DNA of 64,000 bases from Thecamonas trahens ATCC 50062 (lineage: Eukaryota > Apusozoa > Apusomonadida > Apusomonadidae), in assembly GCF_000142905.1 (NCBI RefSeq), contig NW_013657677.1, positions 186,001 to 250,000 on the forward strand. The letters run 5' to 3'. Every line of letters starts with the position of its first letter. The first letter of the stretch is position 1. The translations under genes and the position numbers were made by a program. The notes under the pieces were generated by a model. It was given only the letters and a program-made list of their open reading frames with translations, did not search any database and was not told the DNA's origin. This document shows positions 12,838 to 23,335 of this stretch, piece after piece.

Positions 12838-13298
12838 AGAGCCTCGATTGGTAGAGTTAGTGAGATGGGGTGTATGCGTATATGCGTGGTGTGTGTGTGT
12901 TGTGGTTGACCTGCAGCTTGGGGGGGAGGGGGGACGGGCGGGGATCGAGCACCAAGCAAGGCGGGTTGGCATGGGGGGGGGATCAGGACCAGGGTGATGA
13001 TGGGCGGGGCGGGGAGAGGAGCTAGGGGTGGTGGTTTTGTAGTGGCCTGTAGGGGAGATGATCGGGAATATGATGTGACCTCCCAGGGTTGATGTTGGTT
13101 ATGGTCTGAGATATGATCAAAGTCTGGATGTAGGGCAGAGATCAGCAGCGGCTGGGCTCCAGCTTGTTCCTGGTGTGCTTGTCTGGCGCATGTGGCGGCG
13201 CAGCCGAGAGGGGGGGAGGGTACAGGAAGAGCGAGAGGAGGAGGTAGACTTGGCTAACTCGAAAAGGTTGCAGATAGAAGAGGTGGCAGAGTGTGGAT
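12838..13298. promoter_or_regulatory. Divergent intergenic region, 461 bases
   Basis: It separates the divergently transcribed lipoate-ligase and F-box genes, so it presumably contains both promoters. It has G-rich runs (12917-12935, 12970-12980) and TG repeats near 12885-12900. I recognise no specific element. Confidence 0.45.
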
Positions 13299-14974
13299 AT
13301 GCTGCTCAATCTCCCGCCCGAGGTCCTGACCTTCCATCTCTGTCGGTTTCTCGACCCGTATGCTCTGGTGGCTCTCTCGCGGACATGCCGTGGTCTGCGG
13401 TCGTGGGCGGCGTCGTCGCGGGGTCTGTGTCTCAAGCGGCTCTCTGGTGGGGCGACTGGTCTCTCCTACTCATGTGCTGCTGCAGATCCGGCTTCCGTTG
13501 TCCACGTTGACCGCGCAGCCCGTGGGACTGTCCTCATGCGCGCGGCTATCGCTTCGCTCACCGCCGACGATGCGCTCGCCGGCCCGCGCCCGCTTGTGGC
13601 CGATGGCGTCGTCCGCACGCCCAAGCAGCCGCTCTTTCCCACCTACGCCCCGCATCTGTTCCACAATCCGGAAGCACGACTCTCGCTCGCCTTTAAGCAT
13701 GTGTCCGACATGACGGTTGCAGGCCGTTACGACGTGTACGACGTTGTGGGCGATTCGGGCGTGGTGGCCTCGGTCGCGGTCGGCGCAAGATCAGTCCGCA
13801 ACAAGTACGGGTGCATGATCCGGAGACAAGAGTCGGCCTTTGGTGCGTTTGTCACCGCTACCCATGTCATTGTCGTCTGTGCCTCGTACGGCATCGCCGC
13901 CGTCCTGCCGTACACCGCCGGCGCAACTGCAGCCGACTACGACGGCGACGAAGTGCAGTACGTCAAGCTTGCGGCTGCATCGCCGTCGGCCATAGCTGTC
14001 GCCGGCCGTTACCTCGCGCTCGGCTTTGCCAACGGTGTTGTCCAAGTCATCGACACTGATCCCGAATCGCCGGCCTTCTTTGCGGATGCCACCACACGCG
14101 CCTCGTGGCCGCTCTTCCCCAAGGGCAACCCAGTCACCAACCTTGTCTTTTCCAGCGATGGCACCGAAGTCTTTGCCGCGTGCCCCAACGTTGGTGCTCG
14201 CCGCATCCCCCTCGCGGCCTTTCCGGTCCTCATCTGCTCGGCGCTCACCGGCCGCCAAAAGGCGCAAGCACGTGCCATGCAGACGAGCTACCCGTTGCCG
14301 CGAGCCATCGCAGGCTTGATCGTCCTCCCGACCTCTGTCGTGCTCTACGATCATGCCAAGGCCAGCCTTGTCGTTTTCGATGTCGAGACTGGAGGCGTTA
14401 AGCGGCGCCACAAGGTGCCGCACGCTGCTGGTCTCGAGCTGCGCAGCCTTACGTTTGACATCGACACGCGCCGGCTTGACCTTGTCGCCCGGACCGCAAT
14501 CCTCAGCGCAACCCTAGTCCCTGCGCATCAGCAGCCGACCGACGAATCTGAGGTCTTGGAGCCAGGATTGTCGGATCCGAATCCAGATCCCGAGCCGGTA
14601 GCTGCTGGGCCGAGCCGCAAGCGGCGGCGCGACGATGCCGACGCCGACGATGACACGAATGGGTCGCGGCCGACCAAGGCCCGCGACGGATCCGTCGATC
14701 CCGCCGCGGTGAGCCGGCCGAGCCGCGGGCGCTCGACGGCGTGATTTGCTGCCTCTCCAGCGTCTCGGAGCGCAAGGCTGTTCTCCAAACCGCCATTGTT
14801 GAGGCTGGCGGTCGAGTCACGGACCGAGTCACCGCCGGTGTCGATCTGCTCATCACCGACAGTGGCGCGGAGACCGCAAAGGCCCGCAAGGCAAACCAGC
14901 TCGGCATCGAGCGCCTCACCTCGGTCCAGCTCCGTGACCGCATCGCCAGCTTTGACCCATCACAGCAGGCATGA
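13299..14974 (+). CDS. F-box protein with beta-propeller-like body and a C-terminal BRCT domain (frame break near 14700-14740)
   Basis: The first 40 residues are an F-box (LNLPPEVLTFHLCRFLDPYALVAL), the Skp1-binding module of SCF ubiquitin ligases. The middle (~100-400) has weak WD/propeller-like strands (SPSAIAVAGRYLALGFANGV; NLVFSSDGTEVFAAC). Then come an acidic/basic linker and a nuclear-type basic cluster (SRKRRRDD). This frame stops at 14744. The frame one base back is open across the junction and reads RALDGVICCLSSVSERK, GGRVTDRV and VDLLITD up to 14974, a convincing BRCT domain starting exactly where the first frame ends. The simplest reading is one protein of about 558 residues with one base missing. 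Two separate genes are less likely because the second piece has no ATG of its own. F-box with BRCT would be unusual. ATG 13299 is the first in frame. Confidence 0.65.
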
Positions 14975-15073
14975 TTGCGCCGACCAGCTAATACCTGCCG
15001 ATGGCCGTAAATGTAACGTCAGAACCAAGCACCAGAACCAGGCACCCGCGTGCGCATGCGTGCTTGGGACTTT

Positions 15074-15096
15074 GGGGGGGGGGGGGGGGGGGGGGG
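15074..15096 (+). repeat. Poly-G homopolymer, 23 bases
   Basis: An uninterrupted run of G in the 190-base gap before the membrane-protein gene at 15166. Confidence 0.95.
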
Positions 15097-15165
15097 AAGG
15101 GCTTGCACCCGTCTTCCTCCCCCGTCCACCGCCCACTCGATTCTCTTTCACAAACACACATACTT

Positions 15166-17544
15166 ATGGTGTGGTGGGTGGTACCCACTAGTGTGTGGGC
15201 GTTGGGCTGGCTGGTTGTGGGCGTGGCGCTGCTTGGCGTTGTCTTTGGTGCCATGGACATGGAGAGAGCGTACTCGGTGACCATCAGGCTGCCCTTTATG
15301 GAGCGGAGCTTTAGGTTCAGCAAGCCAGCGCGAGGCGAGCGGGACAAGCAGACGTTGCTGGTGTATGCCTTTCTGCGATGGCACATGCTGGCCACGGTTT
15401 GCTTGCTGGTGGCCTCGGTCTCGCTCCTCGCGCCTCGGGCGCAAGCACACGAGTCGAACGCCGGAAAGCTGCTCGAGCTGGATGCACTGGCGGTGCAGAA
15501 CGCCATGCACGCGATCTACATCATTGGCTATGCAGCGCTCTTCTACCAGTCGCGGCTGCTCAAGTACTGGTACTTTCTGGCGCTGGCAGATGGCCTTGTT
15601 CTGGTGGCGGTGATCAAGCGACTCGCGTTGCTGGCCGTCGCGCGCGCCTGGGATTCGGATGAGGGTGCGGCCACCACTCTGGTGGCTCTTGCGTATGCCG
15701 CCACTTATTTGGCGTGCGTCTCGTCGGCACTCCGCGCGCACAATGTGCTCAAGCGGAGCATCGAAGCCGAGCCGACGCATGCGCGCGCTTTGTCCAGCTC
15801 GGACGATCCGAGCGGCGACCTGCTGCCGGGCCTCCCAGTGGGCTCGAGCGAGGGCGAGAGCGAGAGCGAGCAGCAAGCGAGCGACGACGAAGTGGCGCTG
15901 TTGTTGTCTGACACGAGTGCGGAGCCAAGCTCACCTCTGCTCTCATCTCCGCCGATTCTCTCGCCTTGCCAGCTGAGCTCAAGTGGCAGCTGCGAGACGG
16001 CAGACGTTGGAGCGACATCGACGGCGGCTGCTGCAGCGGCGGCGAGTCGGGTGGGAACGGCGCGGGCGCCTGTACTGGTGGCGCCGGAGGAGTTTGGCGT
16101 GATTGGAGTGGCCGCCGAGGATGCGCATGTTCAAGCGCTGCAGCCGTCGTGGGCGCTGATGGCAAGCTCGCGCATTGCACGGCAGTGTCTCTATGCCGAG
16201 CTCTGCGTCTCGATTGCCATGCAAGGAGGAAGCGTGGTGGCGGCGTGGGCGGATCCGCAACCACAGGCTGCGGCCTCGATGGCGCACTTTGTGGAAGACT
16301 ACACCGGCGGAATCCACCGGGCGTTGGTTTTGACCATGGCCATGTACGGGGCGCGGTACCTGCGGACCGAGCCGGCGCTCATGTACATGATGGCCAACGT
16401 CGTGCTTGCGCCGTCACTGGTGTTCCGGGCTCTCTCGTTCCTGGCTCAGTCATGGCAGCTCTCTGCTGCTGGGCTGGCCGGCCTTGCACTCTTTGGCGCG
16501 CTGGTCGGGGCCAAGCTGAGCGTAGTGTGGTCGCTGTTTGCGCTGCGGCGACGGCTGCTCCGGCACCCTGCCCCATCGGGCGAGCGGCTGTCTGGCGAGA
16601 TCTGGGGCGGCTCGCACCTCCATCCGCCGGGCACGTCGCTGCTGACGCTGGGTCGGGAGTCGGGTGCGCATCTGACGGCCGGCGGTGCTGTGGTGGTCGG
16701 CGGGGTGCTGTGGCTTGGTCACTGCCTGGCGCTGGTGAGCTTGCGCGGTGGTCTTGTCGGCCTTGTGCTTGCGGCCAACTTTGCGGCGCATGGCTTTGGT
16801 TGGTACGGATGGAGCATGTACCATGCGCCGCGGGTGCACCACGCTGTGCACTTTGTGTGGCGCAAGCGGTTTTACTCGACGCTTGCGCTCACGCTCTGCG
16901 TGCTCTCGGTTCTGCCGTTGGCTGGCTGGCTGCTGGCGGGCGCGCCGCGGAGCGGACTTGAACTCGCTAGCTACTGGTTGGTGCGGTCGGGAGCGTTTGC
17001 CGTCGCGGGCCTCGCACTGGCGGTGATGCGCAACGTGAGCGCCGGGCCGGCAGCCGAGCCGCTTGTGAACGACGACAGGCCGAGATCACTGGCGTTGGAC
17101 GCGCTGGATATGCGGCAGCGTGCTTGGTATGGCGCGAGCTCGTCTGCGGCGGCAGGCTTCCTGGGAGTCTTTGTAGTTGTGGTCATGTGCGCGTCCGGGG
17201 CGCTGGGCTGGTTGGAGGGCGGATGGTTGTCGACACTGGCCGAGGCCGAGCAGCACTCGGGTGCGTACGACCTGGCGTATCATTTTTGTCTCCTTGTGGG
17301 CGGCTTTGGAGTCCGCGGCGTGCTCTATTCGCACGATATGTCTCTGTATGGGACGGTGCTCGGCGGGTTGTGGGCGGCTGCGATTGCAGGATGGGGCTGT
17401 GGAGCCGGCCAGCTCGCAGCCGGGGCGCGGGTGTGTGTGGGAGGCATCGGACTGGCGGGGCTGGCGATGGCGGTGAGCCATGGGGTGCTGCAGCAGCGGG
17501 TGAGGCGCGCCGGGCGTGGCGTGGAGGGCGCGAGTGTGTGGTAG
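15166..17544 (+). CDS. Polytopic membrane protein of unknown function
   Basis: The product is 792 residues with roughly 14-15 hydrophobic segments that look like membrane helices (for example ALGWLVVGVALLGVVFG, MLATVCLLVASVSLLAP and AAGFLGVFVVVVMCASGAL). A long hydrophilic Ser/Glu-rich loop follows the fifth helix (about residues 205-310, with SSEGESESEQQASDDE). I do not recognise a transporter, channel or enzyme signature. The ATG at 15166 opens with MVWWVVPTSVWALGW, directly into a helix. Codons further upstream are translated poly-G and look non-coding. The stop is only 8 bases from the convergent UNC119 stop. Location and role are unknown. Confidence 0.75.
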   Translation: MVWWVVPTSVWALGWLVVGVALLGVVFGAMDMERAYSVTIRLPFMERSFRFSKPARGERDKQTLLVYAFLRWHMLATVCLLVASVSLLAPRAQAHESNAGKLLELDALAVQNAMHAIYIIGYAALFYQSRLLKYWYFLALADGLVLVAVIKRLALLAVARAWDSDEGAATTLVALAYAATYLACVSSALRAHNVLKRSIEAEPTHARALSSSDDPSGDLLPGLPVGSSEGESESEQQASDDEVALLLSDTSAEPSSPLLSSPPILSPCQLSSSGSCETADVGATSTAAAAAAASRVGTARAPVLVAPEEFGVIGVAAEDAHVQALQPSWALMASSRIARQCLYAELCVSIAMQGGSVVAAWADPQPQAAASMAHFVEDYTGGIHRALVLTMAMYGARYLRTEPALMYMMANVVLAPSLVFRALSFLAQSWQLSAAGLAGLALFGALVGAKLSVVWSLFALRRRLLRHPAPSGERLSGEIWGGSHLHPPGTSLLTLGRESGAHLTAGGAVVVGGVLWLGHCLALVSLRGGLVGLVLAANFAAHGFGWYGWSMYHAPRVHHAVHFVWRKRFYSTLALTLCVLSVLPLAGWLLAGAPRSGLELASYWLVRSGAFAVAGLALAVMRNVSAGPAAEPLVNDDRPRSLALDALDMRQRAWYGASSSAAAGFLGVFVVVVMCASGALGWLEGGWLSTLAEAEQHSGAYDLAYHFCLLVGGFGVRGVLYSHDMSLYGTVLGGLWAAAIAGWGCGAGQLAAGARVCVGGIGLAGLAMAVSHGVLQQRVRRAGRGVEGASVW

Positions 17545-17552
17545 TGTTTGTT

Positions 17553-18131
17553 TCAGTCTTCGGACGCGCCGTCGGGGGCGGAGAACCCGTACTCGGCCTT
17601 GTTGTGCATGATGAGCTCACCGTTGACGAAATAAAACGAGTCGCTCTTGGTGTGGTAAGGGGCAGCGATCATGGCGGCCTCCTCGTCGGGCGTGAGCTGC
17701 GGCATCTCGTAGATGACCTCCCACGAGTTGGTCGAGTTAGGGATGCAGAAGCCAAAGTTAAAGTCAAACGACTTGAGCAGCTTGTCGCCAAAGTAATGGC
17801 GTTCAATCATGCGAAAGTTGGGCACCGGCTCGGGGCCGACGGAAAAGGTGAGGGCGGTGCCGATGGTCTTGTAGCGGAGAAAGGCAGCGCCAAAGTCGTA
17901 CGAGACAAAGCGGCCCGAGTTGTCGCCCTCGACGGGCGGCGGCAGAACGAGATCGTCCGGCTTGCGCATGTTGAACAAGACAGCGCCCGAGTCGAGGTCG
18001 CGGATCTTGAACTCGATAAACTCAATCCCGTAGACGTTGGCGGAATGTGGGCAAAGATAGCCCTGCGTCGCCTCGTTGTACCCGAGCACCTCGTCGGGCG
18101 TGATCGCCCGCCAGTCGCCGTAGTCGCCCAT
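17553..18131 (-). CDS. UNC119: UNC119 lipid-binding chaperone
   Basis: The 192-residue protein matches UNC119 (GMP-PDE delta fold) almost throughout: ITPDEVLGY, YGIEFIEFKIRDLDSGAVLF, NFRMIERHYFGDKLLKSFDF, FGFCIPNSTNSWEVIYEMP, SDSFYFVNGELIMHNKAEY. UNC119 binds N-myristoylated cargo and, with ARL3, delivers it into cilia. The immunoglobulin-like sandwich is complete. The ATG at 18131 (MGDYGDWRAI) is the first in frame; a GTG lies four codons upstream. An extra 5' exon cannot be excluded because the upstream DNA carries C/T-rich intron-like sequence. The gene is divergent from a CIMIP2-type ciliary gene 320 bases away, which suits a shared ciliary programme. Confidence 0.95.
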   Translation of the reverse strand: MGDYGDWRAITPDEVLGYNEATQGYLCPHSANVYGIEFIEFKIRDLDSGAVLFNMRKPDDLVLPPPVEGDNSGRFVSYDFGAAFLRYKTIGTALTFSVGPEPVPNFRMIERHYFGDKLLKSFDFNFGFCIPNSTNSWEVIYEMPQLTPDEEAAMIAAPYHTKSDSFYFVNGELIMHNKAEYGFSAPDGASED

Positions 18132-18451
18132 GTTCTCCGTCACCTGCCGCGGCCGTGCCTGCTTCTAGGAGTGTTCCGCCCCGTCTGCGACTCCTTCCAA
18201 ACCTTTCCCGTTGGGGTGTTTGAGTGGAGTGTGGTGGGGGCTGACTTTTCCGCTGTTGACCTCGTTTGGGAAGGTGTGAGGCCGAGGGGAAGGAGGGGGG
18301 GAGGGGAGGGGAGGAGGGGGGGGGGGCGCCCCTGTCCCCTCAGCCACGCGCCGCCCAACAATAACGATTGATGACAAATGAAATGAATGATTACATCAAC
18401 GTCAACAATTGTTGTGGCCAGCCATCAACGATTCTAACGATAATGTGAACG
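18132..18451. promoter_or_regulatory. Divergent ciliary-gene intergenic region with AT-rich island and palindrome
   Basis: This 320-base region lies between UNC119 (-) and the CIMIP2-type gene (+). The half near UNC119 is G/C-homopolymer rich (18290-18330). The half near 18360-18451 is unusually AT-rich for this genome. It contains a perfect 12-base palindrome CAACAATTGTTG at about 18403-18414 and several AACGAT motifs. No clean RFX X-box is visible. Confidence 0.5.
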
Positions 18452-19753
18452 ATGACAATCGCTGTTGCGGAGCCAAGCAAGTGGTTTGCTAGACTTGTCG
18501 CTGGATCCCAGGCTATGTCACGTCCTGAACCCCCACCGCCACCCGGATACACCGGACATGTGTCCCGGCTTGACGTACGTCCACGCTCTTCTACACCCCT
18601 ATCCTGGCCTTACTTCCAGCCCCCCCCCCCTCCTTTCCCTCCTTCTCCACAGGCACACTTTGGTGCGTCGTACGGGCGGACGATGCGGCAGCTGTCGCAG
18701 AAGGCGCCGGCGGCAGCGGGCGGATACGGAGCGAGCCGGCGGTCGCGGCCGGTGGTCACGCCGGTCAACAACGCATCGAACCGGAGGTCTCTGGTGGCGG
18801 CGCTGGTGGAGGCCGAATACGAGCCGCCTCCGGGAGGGGCGGCAAAGTCGTCGATCCAAGAGAACAGAGTCGGGCATCCGCTCAAGTCTGGCTACACTGG
18901 ATACGTGCCGCGGGCCAAGAACCATCACTTTGGCGAGACCTTTGGCGCAGCCACCTATCGGGCCTTGGCAGAGTCTGAGCAGATTCGCCGCAAGACACAG
19001 GCCGAGCGCAACCTCTTTGCCACGTACGCTGTTCAGCGATCGGGTGTGGCTGGGACCCGCCGCACAGGCGCCTCGGCGGCCTCACTGCGCAACCCCTACG
19101 CGTCGACCTCGCTCTCGTATCGCCCGCTTCAGGTCGCAGACTACTCGCTCCGCACCCTTGATGAGCTCGGCGCTACCCGCGGGCCGACCGAGGCTGCCGC
19201 CGATGGCAGCAAGAGCGAGGGCAAGGGGGAAGACGCAGACGACGGCGCTACCCCACCGCCGGCGGCCCAGGCCGGCGACGACGAGCCGCAGGGCTTCGAC
19301 CTGGCCGCCGCCCGGCAGGTCGGCAACACCGCGTCGGCCGCCAAGCGTTCCAAGCCCGGCTTTGACATGAACGCCATGGCCACGTCGCCGTACCGACTCC
19401 CGCGCGGCCATCCGCAAAAGTACTTTATCCCGGCCTACACTGGCTACGTGCCCGCCGCCCAGAACCAGATCGGCAAGAACTTTTCCGACACCACCCGCGC
19501 TGCTCTTGAGGAGTTTGCCGACGACTGCGACGTCAACGAGACCATCCGCCAGTCGACCACTCCGGCGCTGGTCCACTCAATCCGATCGTCGTACTACACC
19601 GGCGGCGTTGCTCGCCCGCCGCCGCGCCCGGCCCAGCCCTACGTCCGCCCTGTTCCGGGCGCCACCGTTCATGTCCCCAACGCCATCCACACCATCGGGG
19701 TCACCTACGGCTCGCTCGTGGCCGAGCCGTCGGACCAGAGTGTGTGCACGTAG
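18452..19753 (+). CDS. CIMIP2/FAM166-type ciliary microtubule inner protein
   Basis: Exons 18452-18574 and 18653-19753 join in phase 0 to give 407 residues. The protein has three or more copies of the family signature, a Gly-Tyr-Thr-Gly motif followed about 10 residues later by an F/YG motif: GYTGHVSRLDAHFGASYG (made only after splicing), GYTGYVPRAKNHHFGETFG, AYTGYVPAAQNQIGKNFS and a final HVPNAIHTIGVTYG. FAM166/CIMIP2 proteins sit inside the axonemal doublet microtubules. A linker of Glu/Asp/Ala-rich sequence lies near residues 220-265. The first ATG is 18452, but the ATG at 18515 (MSRPEPPPPPGYTG) is an equally plausible start, since similar proteins begin just before the first repeat. The gene is divergent from UNC119. 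Confidence 0.85.
   Translation: MTIAVAEPSKWFARLVAGSQAMSRPEPPPPPGYTGHVSRLDVRPRSSTPLSWPYFQPPPPPFPPSPQAHFGASYGRTMRQLSQKAPAAAGGYGASRRSRPVVTPVNNASNRRSLVAALVEAEYEPPPGGAAKSSIQENRVGHPLKSGYTGYVPRAKNHHFGETFGAATYRALAESEQIRRKTQAERNLFATYAVQRSGVAGTRRTGASAASLRNPYASTSLSYRPLQVADYSLRTLDELGATRGPTEAAADGSKSEGKGEDADDGATPPPAAQAGDDEPQGFDLAAARQVGNTASAAKRSKPGFDMNAMATSPYRLPRGHPQKYFIPAYTGYVPAAQNQIGKNFSDTTRAALEEFADDCDVNETIRQSTTPALVHSIRSSYYTGGVARPPPRPAQPYVRPVPGATVHVPNAIHTIGVTYGSLVAEPSDQSVCT
18575..18652 (+). other. Spliceosomal intron, 78 nt
   Basis: Donor GTACGT, acceptor CTCCACAG, pyrimidine-rich centre. Its length is a multiple of three with no stop, so it can be misread as coding. Removing it restores the GYTG...FGASYG signature. 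Confidence 0.9.
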
Positions 19754-19807
19754 TGCAAGAGTACCACCCCTCCTCCCTCCTTCCCCACTTTCCCTATTGA
19801 AGTCATT

Positions 19808-22800
19808 TCAAGGCGGCGCTGGCAGCCGCACGTCGTGCTTGGTTAGGCCGCGGACCCGGCCAGCCGGCGCGACAATGCGCTGGAGCGAGGCGGCATCGGA
19901 TGCACAGTTGGGGCAAGCGTTGCCGATGCGGCGCATGCAGCCGATGTGGAAGAGGGCATTGCAGTCCTCGCATCGGTACGCGTGCGGTTCGTCGAATGGA
20001 TACAGCGGACGCGCGTCGCAGAGACTGCACGTCATCGCAAGCGCCGAGCACCGCGGGCAGGAGGCAACGTGCTCAAGGACCTTGTCACGGACAGCGATCA
20101 TCCGCCGCATCAACGAGCCGTCGGTCGACGCCAGCAGATCGGCGAGCGAGTACAGGTCGGGGTCAGAGACGAGGTGCGGCGCGTCGTCAACCATGTCGTC
20201 GACCGCCGCAGCTACGCCCGAGGTGCAGGTCGTCAGGAACGAGCGCATCTCTTTCAGCAGCGAGCGGTAGTGGCGGAGCGAGGATAGCGGCTTGGAGAGC
20301 GAGTACAGTGACGAGTTGATGGCAGCAATGTCAAATGCGGGCTCGTCGGCGACCGAGTCCAGAAACTGCGCAGCGAGCGCACTGATCGGGTACGAATGGG
20401 TGTCGAATCGCGCCAGTAGCTTCGCTGGAATGATCGAGGAGCAGCTCCCGCCGCCGGCAGGCGTCCAACACCCGACAGCCGAGCACAAGTATCGGCCAAA
20501 GTAGGTGCAGAGTCTGCCAGACGCCTTGCGCCGCAGCAGGCCGGCCCGTTGTCCAAGCGCGGTGCCGCATCCGTAGCACTGGATCGCCCGCGCCTCGGCC
20601 TCGGGTGGCTCCTCGTAGACGATGATGCGCAGCCGCGGCGGGGTCCAGGCCCGCGGCCGTGAGCTGCTACGGCCGTCAGGAGGCGCCACTGGTGACGTCG
20701 CCTGCGGCATGGCCGACCGCGACCCGGCTCGCAGCGCGCGCTCGAGCGACGGTAGCGGGAGGAGCGGGCAGATCGAAAAGAAGCCCGCAAGCGCTTTGCT
20801 CGTCACCTGCGCTGGCGTGGCAGCGTCGAGGCTTGATGGCGCAAGGATTCGCGATGTCAGCGCGTCCATCATCTGTACCTCCGAGTTGGCGGCTGTGAGA
20901 AGCAGCGGCTCGCGGGCGAGCGCCAACGGCTTGGCGCGCCGCCGCGACCGGACAGCAACTGACGACGCATTAGACGAGTGGACTCCTGTCCGGCCACCGA
21001 CCGACGGCGTGGGAAGGTTGAGCGTCCGCAGCTCGGACGTGAGCCACTCGTCGTCAAACTCGAGTTGGAGACCAGCGTCGTTGCCCTCGGCGCTCTCGTC
21101 AACCTCGGTGCTTGTCGCCTGGTCAACTTCGCTCTCCCTGCTCGCCGCACTCGGTCGAACTGCCGCCGCCCCTGCCGCATCGCTCTCTCCAAAGTCCCAC
21201 AGAGACTCGAGAAACGACGAGATGTTGCTCGACTCTGCGGATCCAGGGTCCAGCACCGGCTCGGGCGTTGGATCGGAAGGTCTTGGCATTTTGGCCGGAC
21301 TCTGCACAGCGCTGGGCGTCTCCGCCGGTGACTCGCTGGCGAGCAACGACTCGACCCGCGCGAGCAGGGCCGATGTTGACGCCGCCAGTGCCGGCACCGT
21401 GGGCGACTCTGCAGCGCCATCAGCGGCGAGCAAAGTCTCGGGTTGTGTGCCGAGTTCGTTGGGCGTGAGGGAGGGTGTGTGGTCGAAGGAAATGCCTGGT
21501 TCGGGCACAATGGCATTGTCCGGTTCGGACACGACGGTATCGACATCGTCTGGTTCAGGCGCGGCGACATCGGCGTCGGCATCGTCTGATTTCGGCGCGG
21601 TGACGTCGGCGTCGGCATCGTCTGATTTCGGCGCGGTGACATCGGCATCGGCATCGTCTGATTCTGGCTCAGCGGCAACAACACTGTCCAGATCGGGCGC
21701 GGCAACATCGGCATCGTCTGGTTCGGGCACGATATCATCATCCGACCCAGGCAGCGTATCATCGGGCACGTCACCACCGCTGCTCATGGCGTCAATGTAG
21801 GCGAGCGGGTCGATACGGGTCGACGGATCACGATACTTGGTGTAGACCGAGTCGGCATCGTCGGCGGCAACCTTGGCGGCGGCAGCCTTGGAGGCAGCGG
21901 CAGCTCGCGCCAGATGCGCAGCAAGCGTGGGGTTGGGCCGCGGTCCGCCTTCCTCGGCTGGCTCAGGCTCGGGCTCGCCCACAGTGAGGATCGGTGGCGC
22001 AGGAGTGAGTGCAGACGGCGGAGCGTTGCGCAGCGCTTCACCCTTGCGGTTGGCAGGCCGAATGACGGCCACCGACGAGGCCGGCGCCTCGGCCGAGTTG
22101 CGGCTGTTCCCTCCGGCCCGTGACTTTTTGCCTTTGCGCTTGCGGCGGCGAGTCCGCCCGGACGAGCCTGACGAGCCGGGCTTGCGCGGCGAGGGCTGGG
22201 CCTCGCGGTCCTTTCGCGCCGCCAGCGCTGGCGAGAGCACAGCCTGCGGCGTCGGCGATGGAGAGCGACCAGGCGTCGTCTCGACCTCAAACATGATGTT
22301 GGACACAACAGTCTTTTCCGCAGGCCGCTCAAACTCTTCAAACTGTACGTCGAGCATGTCCAGATCAAAGTTGAGCGCCTTGAGCGGGACCACAAACGAG
22401 ACCAGGAGCGGCGCATGCTCCGGAGATGCCATTAGCGCATGCGGCTCGTAGTACGTCTGAATTCCGTCTGGCACGTCCAGCAGCGCCTGCAGATACTCGT
22501 CCAGCGAGCCCTCCACCAGCGCATACTTGATCAGCGCCCGGACCCGATCCGCATCTGTCTTTAGCAGCTCGAGCGACCGGATGGTCTGAATGGCCGCCGT
22601 CCCGCGCGCCCCATCGCACACCTCCAACTGCGCCAGAAACGCCCACAGCAGCGGCGCTCCTTTGCGCTTGAACCGGCTGGCTGGCACCGCGTCTGTGTCG
22701 TCCCGCCGCAGCACATGTGAGCCAAGCGCATTTCCCCTCCCCCCCCCCCTCTCCCCACACGCCCTATCTGAGCAACCTACGCTTGATTCCGTGCGAGAGG

Positions 22801-22955
22801 ATCTGCTCGAGAGCCACACAGAGATTGCGTAGCAGCGGATGTGCGTCGACGACGCTGGTGTGCTTGCCGCTACCCGAGGCGTGGCTCTTGAGCATCATGT
22901 TGACCAGGCCACGGAGGCTCGTCAGCAGCATGTCATGCCCACTCTTACTCTCCAT
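19808..22955 (-). CDS. PLEKHM1-like RUN and Rubicon-homology domain protein
   Basis: Exons 22955-22781 and 22692-19808 give about 1,019 residues. The N-terminal RUN domain spans the splice (SLRGLVNMML, ALEQILSHGIK, then APLLWAFLAQLE, RALIKYALVEGSLDEYLQAL). The C-terminus is a Rubicon-homology zinc-binding domain: CYGCGTALG, CPRCSALAMTCSLC, YRCEDCNALFHIGCM and CPNCASD, with paired Cys and one His as zinc ligands. Between them lies a long Asp/Ala/Pro-rich low-complexity region with SDDADAD repeats. Proteins of this type (PLEKHM1, Rubicon, DEF8) act on late endosomes, lysosomes and autophagosomes through Rab7 or Arl8. No PH domain is evident, unlike PLEKHM1, so the exact orthologue is unclear. 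The start ATG 22955 begins MESKSGHDMLLTSLRGL. Confidence 0.85.
21540..21740 (-). repeat. 36-base coding repeat (SDDADADVTAPK units)
   Basis: Three close and two diverged copies of a 12-residue Asp/Ala/Pro unit inside the linker of the PLEKHM-like protein. The nucleotide copies are nearly identical, indicating recent duplication. Confidence 0.8.
22693..22780 (-). other. Spliceosomal intron, 88 nt
   Basis: Donor GTAGGT, acceptor GACACAG on the minus strand. It is G-rich, with a run of 10 G, and splits the RUN domain in phase 1. This is the only one of the eight introns here whose donor is not GTACG. Confidence 0.85.
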
Positions 22956-23294
22956 GCTTGCCTGCTCCCGCCTCCCTCCACCTTGTGCGCCTCTTCCACC
23001 TCTTTGCAAAAGAGTGCAGTGAGTCCCCTCCCCCTCCCTCCCCTCCCTCCCGCGTCTTGCCCTCGCCGCCCTCGCCGTGGTTGGCTGTCTCGCACTCGCC
23101 GCACCCGACGAGGCGTCAATGGCCGCCAATGAGAGCTATTGGCGCGATGGCTCTCATGATGGCGATCTTGGGGCCCAGCGGCTACCTACAATATTGCTCT
23201 ACTCTCGAGCCCGCACCCCACCCCTCACCCCTCCCTCTGCAGCTACTTGTCTGGTTCTTGTCCGACCGCATCGATCACGATCACGATCATAATC

Positions 23295-23335
<41 letters not shown>

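Noticed and set aside
18165-18377. Upstream coding exon for UNC119 in the Pro-rich minus-strand frame
   Set aside because: It is homopolymer-driven proline sequence; the UNC119 domain is complete from ATG 18131, so an added exon is not required.
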